From Umezawaea sp049997955 (lineage in GTDB: Bacteria; Actinomycetota; Actinomycetes; Mycobacteriales; Pseudonocardiaceae): a stretch of DNA of 64,000 nucleotides. The position numbers and the translations under genes were made by a program. Positions 7,574 through 17,000 of this stretch are shown one piece after another (the first letter of the stretch is position 1; every line of letters begins with the position of its first letter). The stretch lies in assembly GCA_049997955.1 (NCBI GenBank), contig JAEBDY010000019.1:62001-126000 (forward strand). The letters run 5' to 3'. The notes under the pieces were generated by a model, which worked only from the letters and a program-made list of their open reading frames with translations, had not been told where the DNA came from and did no database searches.

Positions 7574-8823
7574 TGGCCCCACCGCTGTGGGCCGATCGGC
7601 ACTTCACGGTGTTCTGGGCGGGACAGACGCTCTCCGAGCTAGGCAATTCGTTCGCATTGGTTGCACTGCCGCTGCTGGTCCTGCAGGCGACCGGTTCAGT
7701 CGCCCAGATGGGGTTGTTGACCGGCATCGCAGGCATCGGCACGATCGTCGCCGGGGTGTTCGCCGGGGTGCTGGTCGACCGACTGGACCGGCGCCGCCTG
7801 ATGATCATCTGTGATGTCGTGCGGATGACACTGCACGGCGCGATCCCCGTGTGCTGGCTGTTCGGCCCGCAGGTGTGGCTGCTGTACGTGGTGATGGCCA
7901 TGACCTCGGTGTTCAGCATGATCTTCAAGGTCACCTACGTCACCGCTGTGCCGAACCTGGTCGACGGCGATCGGATCATCGAGGCCAACGGCAGGCTGGA
8001 GACCACGAACGCGATCGCGTTCATCGCGGGCCCGATGCTGGCGGGCGCACTGGCCGGCCTGTTCGGCGCCCCGGTGGCGATCGCGGTCAACGCGGTCAGC
8101 TTCGGGGTGTCCGCCGTGGCGCTCGCGCTGGTCCGCTTCCGCGTGCCGCTCCGCACCGGTGCGGGCAAGGCTCTGTCCGACGCGAAGGACGGCTTCCTCG
8201 CGGGCTTCACGTTCCTGTGGCGCACGCCCGTGCTGCGCTGGCTGGCGATCCTGTTGACCATGGTCAGCTTCCTGACCCTCGGCATGATGGACGTGATCAT
8301 TTTCCACGTGCGTGAGGGACTCGGCCAGGAGGATCACGTGGTTGGGATCGTGGTCGGAGTCGCCGGAGGCGGCACCGTGCTGGCCGCCGCGCTGATCCCG
8401 ATGCTGCGCCGTCGCCTTGGGTTCGGGCCGTGCTGGCTCGGCTCCTACGTGCTGTGTGGAGCCGCTGCGATGATGGCCGGCGCGTCCACCACCGTGCTCA
8501 CGCTGGCCGTCGCGGTGCTCTGCTACACGTTCGGATTGGGGCTGGCCGGCATCTCGTCGATGTCCCTGCGCCAAGCCGTGACGCCCGACCACCTGCTCGG
8601 ACGGGTCACCTCCGCGTTCTGGACCGCGCACATGGCGCTCGCCCCGCTCGGCGCCGCCACCATCACGGGTCTGGTCGAGGCGTACGGCGTGCGCGGCCCG
8701 TTGCTGGGTGTCGGCGTCGTGTTCCTCGTCGTGGTGCTGGTCGGGGCGGGCACTCCGGTCCGGCTGCGCCATCCCGAGCGGACGGTGCTGCCCGCCGACG
8801 TCGCGGGGGTGCCGCGTGGCTGA
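7573..8823 (+). CDS. MFS transporter, probable peptide product exporter
   Basis: A 416-residue, strongly hydrophobic protein of the MFS_3/enterobactin-exporter (EntS) type. It starts PLWADRHFTVFWAGQTLSEL, the standard first helix. The loop between helices 2 and 3 carries GVLVDRLDRRRLMIICD, the conserved basic MFS signature. About twelve membrane segments can be traced. It is embedded in the biosynthetic operon: its ATG overlaps the oxygenase stop by one base (TGATG) and the following NRPS gene starts eight bases before its stop. The position argues for export of the peptide product and possibly self-protection. Confidence 0.8.
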   Translation: MAPPLWADRHFTVFWAGQTLSELGNSFALVALPLLVLQATGSVAQMGLLTGIAGIGTIVAGVFAGVLVDRLDRRRLMIICDVVRMTLHGAIPVCWLFGPQVWLLYVVMAMTSVFSMIFKVTYVTAVPNLVDGDRIIEANGRLETTNAIAFIAGPMLAGALAGLFGAPVAIAVNAVSFGVSAVALALVRFRVPLRTGAGKALSDAKDGFLAGFTFLWRTPVLRWLAILLTMVSFLTLGMMDVIIFHVREGLGQEDHVVGIVVGVAGGGTVLAAALIPMLRRRLGFGPCWLGSYVLCGAAAMMAGASTTVLTLAVAVLCYTFGLGLAGISSMSLRQAVTPDHLLGRVTSAFWTAHMALAPLGAATITGLVEAYGVRGPLLGVGVVFLVVVLVGAGTPVRLRHPERTVLPADVAGVPRG

Positions 8824-10624
8824 GCCCGCCTGCGTGCACGACCTGGTGGCGGCCCAGGCCCACGCGACCCCCGACGCCGTGGCGGTCGCCGACCCCGCGG
8901 GCCACTGGACCTACCGTGAGCTGGCCAGCAGGGTCAACGCTTGGGCCCACCACCTGCGCTCGCTCGGCGTCGGGCGTGGTGACCTGGTCGCGGTGTCGCT
9001 GCCGCACTCGCCCGAGGTGGTCGCCGCCCTGCTCGGCGTGCTGACCGCCGGGGCCGCCTACCTGCCGCTCGACCCCGCGTACCCGCCCGCCCGGCTGGCA
9101 CGCACGCTGCGCGACACGGGCGTGTCGGTGCTGGTCGCCGACCGCGATCGGGACACCGGGGACGCCGCGCCGCGAATCGTGCCGGTCGACGCGGTCCGGG
9201 GCAGCCGAGCGAGCGCGCCGCGGTCCGGCGCCGGCCTCGACGACCCGATGTACATGATCTTCACGTCGGGGTCGACCGGCGGGCCGAAGGGCGTGCTGCT
9301 CGCACACCGCTCCGTGGTCAACCACCTGAGCTGGGCGGTCGGCGTGCTCGGCCTGGACCAGGGCCGGGGGGCGGTGCTGCACTCCTCGCTGGCCTTCGAC
9401 TTCGCCGTGACCCTCCTGTTCGCACCGCTGCTCGCCGGGCGGACCGTGCTGCTGCCGGGGCGGACCGGCGTCCCGGGCGACGCGCTGACCGCCTCGGCGG
9501 AGTCCGATGTGGACCTCAGCTTCGCCAAGGTGACCCCGTCGCACCTGCGGCTGCTCACCGCCGCCGGTGCACACCGGCGCGCGGACCGCTGGGCAGGCGT
9601 GCTGCTGGTCGGCGGCGAGGAACTGCGCCACGAGGACCTCGCCGCCTGGCGGGACGGTCCGGTGACCCGCGTGATCAACGAGTACGGCCCGACCGAGACG
9701 TCGGTGGCCTGCACCGCCCACGAGGTGACCGACGCGGCGGGCTTCGGCAGCGTGTCGATCGGCACAGCCATCCCGAACGTCCGCGTGCACGTGCTGGACG
9801 AGGACCTGGAGCCCGTGCTGCCAGGAGAGACCGGACACCTGCACGTCGGCGGAGCCGCGGTGGCCATCGGCTACTGGCGACGCCCGGTGCTCACGGCCGA
9901 GCGGTTCGTGCCCGACCCGTTCGCCACCGAGCCGGGTGCGCGGTTGTACGCCACCGGCGACCTGGCGCGCGAACTACCGGGCGGCGCTCTCGAGTTCGTC
10001 GGCCGTCTCGACCACCAGGTCAAGATCCGCGGTCACCGCGTCGAGCCGGCGGAGGTGGCCGCCGAACTGGCCCTGATTCCGGAGGTGGCACAAGCGGTGG
10101 TGATCGCCGTAGCCGGGCGCCTGGCCGGCTACGTCGTGCCGAGGCCCGGAGCCACGCTCCCGGACTGCGCGGCCGCACTGCGGGACACGCTGCCCGACTA
10201 CCTCGTGCCCGCCACCATCACCGTGCTGGACTCGTTTCCGCTTAACGCCAACGGAAAGCTCGACCGAGACCGGCTGCCCGCACCGGCACTGCCCGGCGGT
10301 GGGAGGGGCCGTCCACCGCGCACGCCGACCGAGCTGGTGCTGGCCGAGCTGTACGCGCAGGTGCTCGGCGTGTCCGAGGTGAGCCTCGACGACGACTTCC
10401 TCCAGCTCGGCGGTGACTCGGTGGCCGCCGTCCGGCTGCAGGCGCTGGTCGCCGAGCGGCTGGCCACCCGGCCGCGGATCAGCACGATCTTCAGCCACCC
10501 GAGGCTCCAGGACCTGGCCGCGGCACTGGACCGCGAGCCGTCGGGCGAGCCCGACCTGTTCAGCACCGACATCGCGCGGGCACCACGGCGGCCCGTGCGG
10601 TTCTCGTCTGAGGGGACGCACTGA
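8816..10624 (+). CDS. NRPS loading module: adenylation-PCP (A-T), Asn/Asp-like pocket
   Basis: GTG 8816 lies inside the end of the exporter gene; 602 residues. The A domain shows YMIFTSGSTGGPKG, INEYGPTETSVA, LYATGDLAR, GRLDHQVKIRGHRVEPAE and the core lysine in NANGKLDRD. The PCP is DDDFLQLGGDSVAAVRL with the phosphopantetheine Ser at residue 535. There is no condensation domain, so this is the initiating module. Aligning by eye to GrsA, the pocket reads D-F-T-K-L-G-E-V-A(-K). It is close to the classical asparagine code (D-L-T-K-L-G-E-V-G-K). The neighbouring SyrP-like oxygenase may hydroxylate the residue bound here. The MbtH gene follows after one base, which suggests that A domains in this line need MbtH. 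Confidence 0.85.
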   Translation: MAEPACVHDLVAAQAHATPDAVAVADPAGHWTYRELASRVNAWAHHLRSLGVGRGDLVAVSLPHSPEVVAALLGVLTAGAAYLPLDPAYPPARLARTLRDTGVSVLVADRDRDTGDAAPRIVPVDAVRGSRASAPRSGAGLDDPMYMIFTSGSTGGPKGVLLAHRSVVNHLSWAVGVLGLDQGRGAVLHSSLAFDFAVTLLFAPLLAGRTVLLPGRTGVPGDALTASAESDVDLSFAKVTPSHLRLLTAAGAHRRADRWAGVLLVGGEELRHEDLAAWRDGPVTRVINEYGPTETSVACTAHEVTDAAGFGSVSIGTAIPNVRVHVLDEDLEPVLPGETGHLHVGGAAVAIGYWRRPVLTAERFVPDPFATEPGARLYATGDLARELPGGALEFVGRLDHQVKIRGHRVEPAEVAAELALIPEVAQAVVIAVAGRLAGYVVPRPGATLPDCAAALRDTLPDYLVPATITVLDSFPLNANGKLDRDRLPAPALPGGGRGRPPRTPTELVLAELYAQVLGVSEVSLDDDFLQLGGDSVAAVRLQALVAERLATRPRISTIFSHPRLQDLAAALDREPSGEPDLFSTDIARAPRRPVRFSSEGTH

Positions 10625-10625
10625 C

Positions 10626-10838
10626 ATGGCGCACAGCGACCGCACTTACAAGGTCGTCGTCAACCACGAGGAGCAGTACTCGGTCTGGCCAGCCGACCGG
10701 GAGAATCCGCTCGGCTGGCGTGAGGTCGGCACGCGCGGCACGAAGAGCGAGTGCCTGGAGCACATCGAGCAGGTCTGGACCGATATCCGCCCGTTGAGCC
10801 TGCGCCTGCGCATCGAGCGCGACGGTGCCGGGCGGTGA
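10626..10838 (+). CDS. MbtH-like protein, A-domain chaperone
   Basis: A complete 70-residue MbtH-family protein starting at ATG 10626, directly after the TGA of the loading module. The family signature is intact: YKVVVNHEEQYSVWPADREN, PLGWREVGTRGTKSECLEHI, then EQVWTDIRPLSLR. These small cytosolic proteins bind NRPS adenylation domains and are required for their solubility or activity. It overlaps the next NRPS gene by four bases (GTGA), giving fixed stoichiometry with the megaenzymes. Confidence 0.93.
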   Translation: MAHSDRTYKVVVNHEEQYSVWPADRENPLGWREVGTRGTKSECLEHIEQVWTDIRPLSLRLRIERDGAGR

Positions 10839-13800
10839 CCGACACCGGGGAGGACCACGTTCGCACCGCGGCCGCGGCCGCGCCGTCCTTCGCGCAGGAA
10901 CGGTTGTGGGTCACCGACCAGGTCGGTCTGGGCGGCGGCGTGCACCACCTGACGTTCGCCGCGGAACTCGACGGCCCGCTCGACGTGGGCGCGCTGCGCT
11001 CCGCGCTGGACACGATCGCCGCGCGGCACGAGACCCTGCGCACTTGCCTTGCCGTGCACGACGGCACGCTGCACCAGGTGATCGTCCCCGATGTCCGGAT
11101 CCCCCTGACGATCACCGGGCCGGTACCGCCCGAGGACGTGCCGCGCCTGCTCGCCGAGGAGGCTGCCCGGCCGTTCGCGCTCGACCGGCCCCCGCTGCTC
11201 CGGGTCGTCCTGCTGCCGATCACCGAACACCGGCATGTCCTGCTGGTCGTGGTGCACCACATCGCCGCCGACGCGTGGTCGCGGCCGGTTCTGGTCCGCG
11301 AGCTGGCGGCCGCCTACACGGCTGCCTGCGCAGGCAGGCCCGCCGAGCTGCCCGACCTGCCGCTGCAGTACGCCGACCACGCCGCCTGGCAGCGTGACCT
11401 GCTGGACCGCGGGGCGTTCGACCCCGGCCTCGCCTACTGGCGTGAGCGGTTGTCGGGCGCTCTGGAGTTGGCGCTGCTGCCCGACCACCGCAGGCCGGCC
11501 CGCCGGTCGCACCGCGGCGCGGCGCTGGTGTTCGACCTCGACCCGGAGCTCGCCGACCGGGTGCGCCGCCTGGCCGCGAACCACGGCGTGAGCACGTTCA
11601 TGGTGCTGCTGACCGGTTTCCTCGTCGTCCTGGCCCGGTGGACGGCGCAGACCGACCTGGTCGTCGGCACCGCGGTGGCCAACCGGCGGCGGCGCGAGAC
11701 CCACGGACTGATCGGGTTCTTCGTCAACCTGCTGGCGCTCCGCGTCGACCTGGCCGGGGCCACCCGGTTCCGCGACTGCCTCGACCGCACCGCTCGGGCC
11801 TGCCGAGAGGCCTACGACCACCAGGAGGTGCCGTTCGAGCGGCTGGTGGACGAGCTGGCACCCGACCGCGACCTGAGCCGCCATCCACTGTTCCAGGTCG
11901 TGTTCCAGCTGGTTGACGCGACCGGCGCCGAGCTGGCCCTGGACGGGCTCGAGGCCCGGCAGCTCCCCGTCGACGACGCCACCGCGCCCTTCGACCTGCT
12001 GTGCACGGTGTTCGACCGTGGCGGCGCGCTGACCGCCGAGCTGCGCTACGCCACCGACCTGTGGGAGCCGGAGAGCGTCGACCGGCTCCGGGCGGCGTGG
12101 CTGACCGCGCTGGCGGCCATCGAGTCCGATGTGGACGGTGAGGTCGACGGGTTCATCCGGCTGTCTGCAACGGACCGTGAGTTCCTCGTCGGCGCGAACG
12201 GCACCGAGCGGGCGTTGCCCGAGCCTGCGACCGTTGCCCACCTGGTCCGCGGCCAGCTCGCGCACCGGGCCGACCGGACCGCGCTGACCGACCACACCGG
12301 GGAGTGGACCTACGCGCGGCTGGTGGCCCGCGCCGACCGGCTGGCCGGTGCGCTGCGGTCCGCGGGCGTCGGCACCGACGAACCGGTCGGGATACTCATG
12401 CACCGCTCGGCCGCCCTGGTCACCGCGATGCTCGGCGTACTGACCGCCGGCGGTGGATACGTGGTGCTCGACCCCGCCTACCCGCCCGCCCGGCTCGCCC
12501 TGATGGTGCACGACCTGGATCTCCGCGCGGTCGTCTGCGCAGGCGACCCACCGGCGTGGCTACGCGACACCGGCGTGCCGACCGTGCTGCTCGACGCCGA
12601 GGGAGACGTGGGCGAGCCGGACACGGGCCACCCGGACGGGCTGGTCACGGTGGTGCTCACCTCCGGCTCGACCGGCAGGCCGAAAGGCGTGGCGGTGCCG
12701 AACCGCGCAGTCGTGCGGCTGGTCTCCGCCACGGACTACGTCGACCTCGGCCCCGACGACGTGCTCGTGCACCTGGGCGACCCGTCGTTCGACATCACCA
12801 CGTTCGAGGTGTGGGGCGCCCTGTGCAACGGGGCGCGCGTGCACGTGCTGCCCGGCGAGGAGCCGCTGGGCCCGGACGAGGTGCTCGCCGTGCTCCGCGA
12901 CGTGCGGCCCACCGTGCTGTGCCTCACCGCGACCCTGTTCAACCAGGTCGTGTCGACCGATCCCACGGCGTTCGCGGCGCTGCGCCACCTGTTCGTTGTC
13001 GGCGAGGTGATGGACCCGGAGCGGACCAGGACGGTGCTCGAACGCGGCGCTCCCGGAGTGCTGCACAACGGATACGGCCCGACCGAGAACACCACCTTCT
13101 CGGCGTGCCACCGGATCGACGACCTCCCGGCCGACGCGCTCTCGGTCCCGATCGGGACGCCGATCGCCAACACCACCGCGTACGTGCTCGACGAGGGGAT
13201 GCGCCTGGTTCCGGTGGGGGTCCCCGGCGAGCTGTACGTCGGCGGGACGGGACTCGCCCGCGGCTACGTGAACCGGCCGGGGCCGACCGCCGAACGGTTC
13301 GTGCCCGATCCGTTCGGGTCTGCCGGTGGCCGGCTCTACCGGACTGGCGACCTGGTCCGCTGGAACCACGCCGGCGTGCTCGAGTTCCTCGGCAGGCGCG
13401 ACCACCAGGTGAAGCTGCGCGGCCACCGGATCGAGCCGGGCGAGGTGGAGAGCGCGCTGCGCGGCTGTGCGGGCGTGCACGACTGCGCGGTACGGCTGGT
13501 CGACGTGGACGGCGACCAGCGGCTCGTCGGCTACGTCGTGCCGGTCGCGGGGCACCCGCTCGACGCGGCCGTGCTGTTGGCCGAGCTGCGGTCCACGCTG
13601 CCCCCGTTCCTCGTGCCGAACCACCTGGTCGAGGTCGCCGCGCTGCCGACCACCACCAGCGGCAAGCTGGACGCGACCCGGTTGCCGGGAGTCGGGAAGA
13701 GCCTGCCCGTGCCAGGACCGGAGGCGCACGCCCCGCGCACGTCCACTGAACGCGAGCTGTGGCGGATCTGGGCCCGCGCGCTGCGGGTGGAGCACTTCGG

Positions 13801-14041
13801 GGTGCACGACGACTTCTTCGTCCTCGGCGGCCACTCGCTGTTGGCGACCGTGGTCGTCACTGCGGTCCGCGACCGGTTCGCCGTCGACCTGCCGTTGCGC
13901 GGCGTCTTCGACGCGCCGACCGTGGCCGCTCTGGCGGCCGAGGTGGACGCCCGCCGCAACCGGCGCGCGGGTCCGGACGGGCTCGACGAGCTGGTGACCG
14001 AGCTCAAACGACTTGGTACGCGAGGGGGAGTGTCGCCGTGA
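10835..14041 (+). CDS. NRPS extension module C-A-PCP (second residue)
   Basis: GTG 10835 overlaps the MbtH stop; 1068 residues. Domains: condensation (~12-440) with SFAQERLWVTDQ and the active-site motif HHIAADAW (a HHxxxDG variant with Ala for Gly); adenylation (~460-960) with LTSGSTGRPKG, NGYGPTENTT, LYRTGDLVR and TTTSGKLDA; PCP (~980-1050) with DDFFVLGGHSLLATVV. No epimerase or methylase is present. The pocket, read by eye against GrsA, is D-I-F-C-F-V-G-T-F(-K). The end resembles valine-type codes, but the middle does not match any code I know, so only an apolar substrate is suggested. It ends with a GTGA overlap to the next module. Confidence 0.88.
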   Translation: MTDTGEDHVRTAAAAAPSFAQERLWVTDQVGLGGGVHHLTFAAELDGPLDVGALRSALDTIAARHETLRTCLAVHDGTLHQVIVPDVRIPLTITGPVPPEDVPRLLAEEAARPFALDRPPLLRVVLLPITEHRHVLLVVVHHIAADAWSRPVLVRELAAAYTAACAGRPAELPDLPLQYADHAAWQRDLLDRGAFDPGLAYWRERLSGALELALLPDHRRPARRSHRGAALVFDLDPELADRVRRLAANHGVSTFMVLLTGFLVVLARWTAQTDLVVGTAVANRRRRETHGLIGFFVNLLALRVDLAGATRFRDCLDRTARACREAYDHQEVPFERLVDELAPDRDLSRHPLFQVVFQLVDATGAELALDGLEARQLPVDDATAPFDLLCTVFDRGGALTAELRYATDLWEPESVDRLRAAWLTALAAIESDVDGEVDGFIRLSATDREFLVGANGTERALPEPATVAHLVRGQLAHRADRTALTDHTGEWTYARLVARADRLAGALRSAGVGTDEPVGILMHRSAALVTAMLGVLTAGGGYVVLDPAYPPARLALMVHDLDLRAVVCAGDPPAWLRDTGVPTVLLDAEGDVGEPDTGHPDGLVTVVLTSGSTGRPKGVAVPNRAVVRLVSATDYVDLGPDDVLVHLGDPSFDITTFEVWGALCNGARVHVLPGEEPLGPDEVLAVLRDVRPTVLCLTATLFNQVVSTDPTAFAALRHLFVVGEVMDPERTRTVLERGAPGVLHNGYGPTENTTFSACHRIDDLPADALSVPIGTPIANTTAYVLDEGMRLVPVGVPGELYVGGTGLARGYVNRPGPTAERFVPDPFGSAGGRLYRTGDLVRWNHAGVLEFLGRRDHQVKLRGHRIEPGEVESALRGCAGVHDCAVRLVDVDGDQRLVGYVVPVAGHPLDAAVLLAELRSTLPPFLVPNHLVEVAALPTTTSGKLDATRLPGVGKSLPVPGPEAHAPRTSTERELWRIWARALRVEHFGVHDDFFVLGGHSLLATVVVTAVRDRFAVDLPLRGVFDAPTVAALAAEVDARRNRRAGPDGLDELVTELKRLGTRGGVSP

Positions 14042-17000
14042 CCGACCTGGGCGATCGGATCAGGGACCTGCCCGCGGGCAGGCGGGCCGAGCTGCGGCTC
14101 CGCCTCTGGAGCGAGGGCGTGGACACCGCCGCCCTCGACGTGCCCGACGGTGCAGCGCCCGCGACGTTCGCCCAGCGCCGCATGGTGTTCCTGCACCAGC
14201 TCGCCCCGGACAGCGCCGCGTACACCAGCGCCGTCCGGTACCGGCTGTCCGGCGAGCTCGACGTCTCCGCGCTGGAGCCGGCGCTTGCCGACGTCCTGGC
14301 TCGGCACGCCGTGCTGCGCACCGTGCTGCCGGTGCACGAGGGTCGGCCCACGCAGCGGGTCCGGCCGCCGCGCTCGGATTGTCTGTCCATTGTGGATCTG
14401 AGGGGGTCGGCGGAGCGGGATCGCGAGGCCGAGCGGTTGGTGGCGGCGGAGCAGGCCGAGCCGTTCGACCTGGTGTCCGGCCCGCTGGTCCGGTTCCGCC
14501 TGCTGCGCCTCGGCGAGCGGGAGTCGCTGCTGCTGTGCACCTTCCACCACGCCGTGGTGGACGGCTGGTCGCTCGGGGTGTTCGAGCGCGACCTGGCCGC
14601 CTGCTACGACGCCCGGTGTACCGGACGGGTCGCGTCGTTGCCTGATCTCCCACTCGAGCACACCGAGTACGCCCGTTGGCAGGAGGAGTGGCTGGCAGGT
14701 GATGAGGCCGGCCGTCAGCTCGCCTACTGGGACAACCGGCTCGCTGGCGCACCCGAGCAGCTGACCCTGTCGGTGGACCGAGCGCGGCGGGCGAACCCGA
14801 GCCTGCGCGGCGCCGATCACCGGTTCGCCGTGCCCGCTGCAGTCCACAATGGACTCACTGAGCTGGGCAGGCGGCACGGTGCGACCCTGTTCATGGTGCT
14901 GCTGTCGGCGTTCCAGCTCGTGCTGGGCCGCTTCGCCGGGCAGCACGACGTCGTGGTCGGCAGCCCGGTGGCCAACCGGCGCCACCGAGCCTTCCACGAC
15001 CTGCTCGGCTTCTTCGCCAACTCGCTGGCACTGCGCACCACGATCGACCCGGCGGAGCCGTTCGAGGGGCTCCTCGCCAGGGTGCGGGCGTCCTGCCTGG
15101 ACGCCTACGAGCACCAGGACGTGCCGCTGGACGTGCTGGCCCAGCGGCTGCGTCCGGGACGGGACCTCGGTCGGAACCCGCTTTACCAGGTCAACTGCAC
15201 GCTGCACAACACCCCGGAACCGGTCGGCTCGATGCGCGGCCTCACGGTTGAACGCACCCACGTGCCCGATACCGCCGCGCGGTTCGACCTCGACCTCAAC
15301 GTGCGGGAGACCCCGACCGGACTCGACTTCGTCCTCGTCTACGCGGCCGACCTCTTCGACGCGTCCACGGTGGAACGTCTCGCCGAGGCGTTGACCCGTG
15401 TACTGGCCGCCGTGGTCTCCGCGCCGGACACGACCGTCGCGGAACTGCCGCTCGCAGACCCGGAGGAACTCGAACGCGACCTGCGTCGGTGGAACGGGAC
15501 CGCTACCCCGCGCCCGGACAACCCCCTGGTGCACGAGTTGGTCGCGACCCGCGCACTGTCCACTCCAGACGAAGTCGCGGTCTCCACGCCGTGGGGACTG
15601 CGGATGACCTACCGGCAGCTCGACCGGCGGGCCAACGCGCTCGCCCACCGGCTGCGCGCCGACGGGGCAGGCCGCGGTGTGCCCGTCGCGGTGCGGATGG
15701 CCCGCTCACCCGAACTGGTGGTCGCGTTGCTCGGCGTGCTGAAGGCCGGTGCGGCCTATGTCCCGGTCGACCCCACCCACCCGCCCGCCCGGATCGACCA
15801 CGTGCTCCGGGACAGCGGCGCGCCGATCGTGCTGACCTACCCGGACGACCTCGGCGACGGTGTGGACCAGCCGCCCGCGACCGACACGCACGCCGACGAC
15901 CCCGCGTACCTGATCTACACCTCCGGCTCGACCGGCGGACCCAAGGGCGTGCTGCTCCCACACCGGGCGGTGGCCAACTACCTGCTGTGGGCCGAGGGGT
16001 TCTACGGTGTGCGGGCGGGCGAGGTCGTTCCGGTGCACACCTCGGTCGCCGTCGACCTGACCGTCACCAGCCTGTTCGTCCCCCTGCTCGCAGGCGCGGG
16101 GCTGCTGCTGCTCGACGAGTCCGACGGGCCCGGAGCCGCAGTGGCCGCCTCCGCCGCCGAGGACACCGACCTCGGGTTCGTCAAGCTCACCCCGTCGCAC
16201 CTGCGGCTGCTGGCGGATGCCGGACCCACGCCCGCCCGCTGGACCCGGACACTGGTCATCGGCGGCGAGGACCTGCGCGAGAGCCACCTAGCGCCCTGGC
16301 GAGCCCATCCCGACGTGCGGCTGGTCAACGAGTATGGCCCCACCGAGGCGGCCGTGGCCTGCGCCGCCCACGACGTCAGGGCTGCCGCCCCGACCGGCCG
16401 GGTGCCTATCGGGACGCCGATCCACAACACCCGGCTGCACGTGCTGGACGAGCACCTGCGCCCGGTCCCGCCCGGGGTGCCGGGGGAGTTGTACGTCGCC
16501 GGCGCCGGCTTGGCCCACGGCTACGTGAACCGTGGGGCCCTGACCGCGGAACGGTTCCTCCCCGACCCGTTTGCGACCGAGCCGGGCGGGCGGCTGTACC
16601 GCACGGGCGACCTCGTCCGCAGGCTCGCCGACGGCTCCCTGGAGTACCTGGGTCGGATGGATGAGCAGGTGAAGGTCCGCGGCCACCGGATCGAACCCGG
16701 CGAGCTGGAAAACTTGCTGGAGAGCCATCCTGCGGTTCACGAGTCCGTTGTGGACGTCGACGCGGACGGCGAACTGGTGGCGTTCGTGAGTGTCGACCCG
16801 CCCGCCGACCCGGACCGGGAGAACCGCCGGGTCGAGGAGTGGGCCACGGTGTACGAGGACACGTACCGGGCCGAACCAGGCGCCGACCCCGTGTTCGACC
16901 TGACCGGCTGGACCAGCGGCGTCACCGGCGAACCGCTCGACCCTGCGGAGATGGGGACCTGGCTCGCCGACACCGTCGAGCGCGTCCGCGCGCTGCGCCC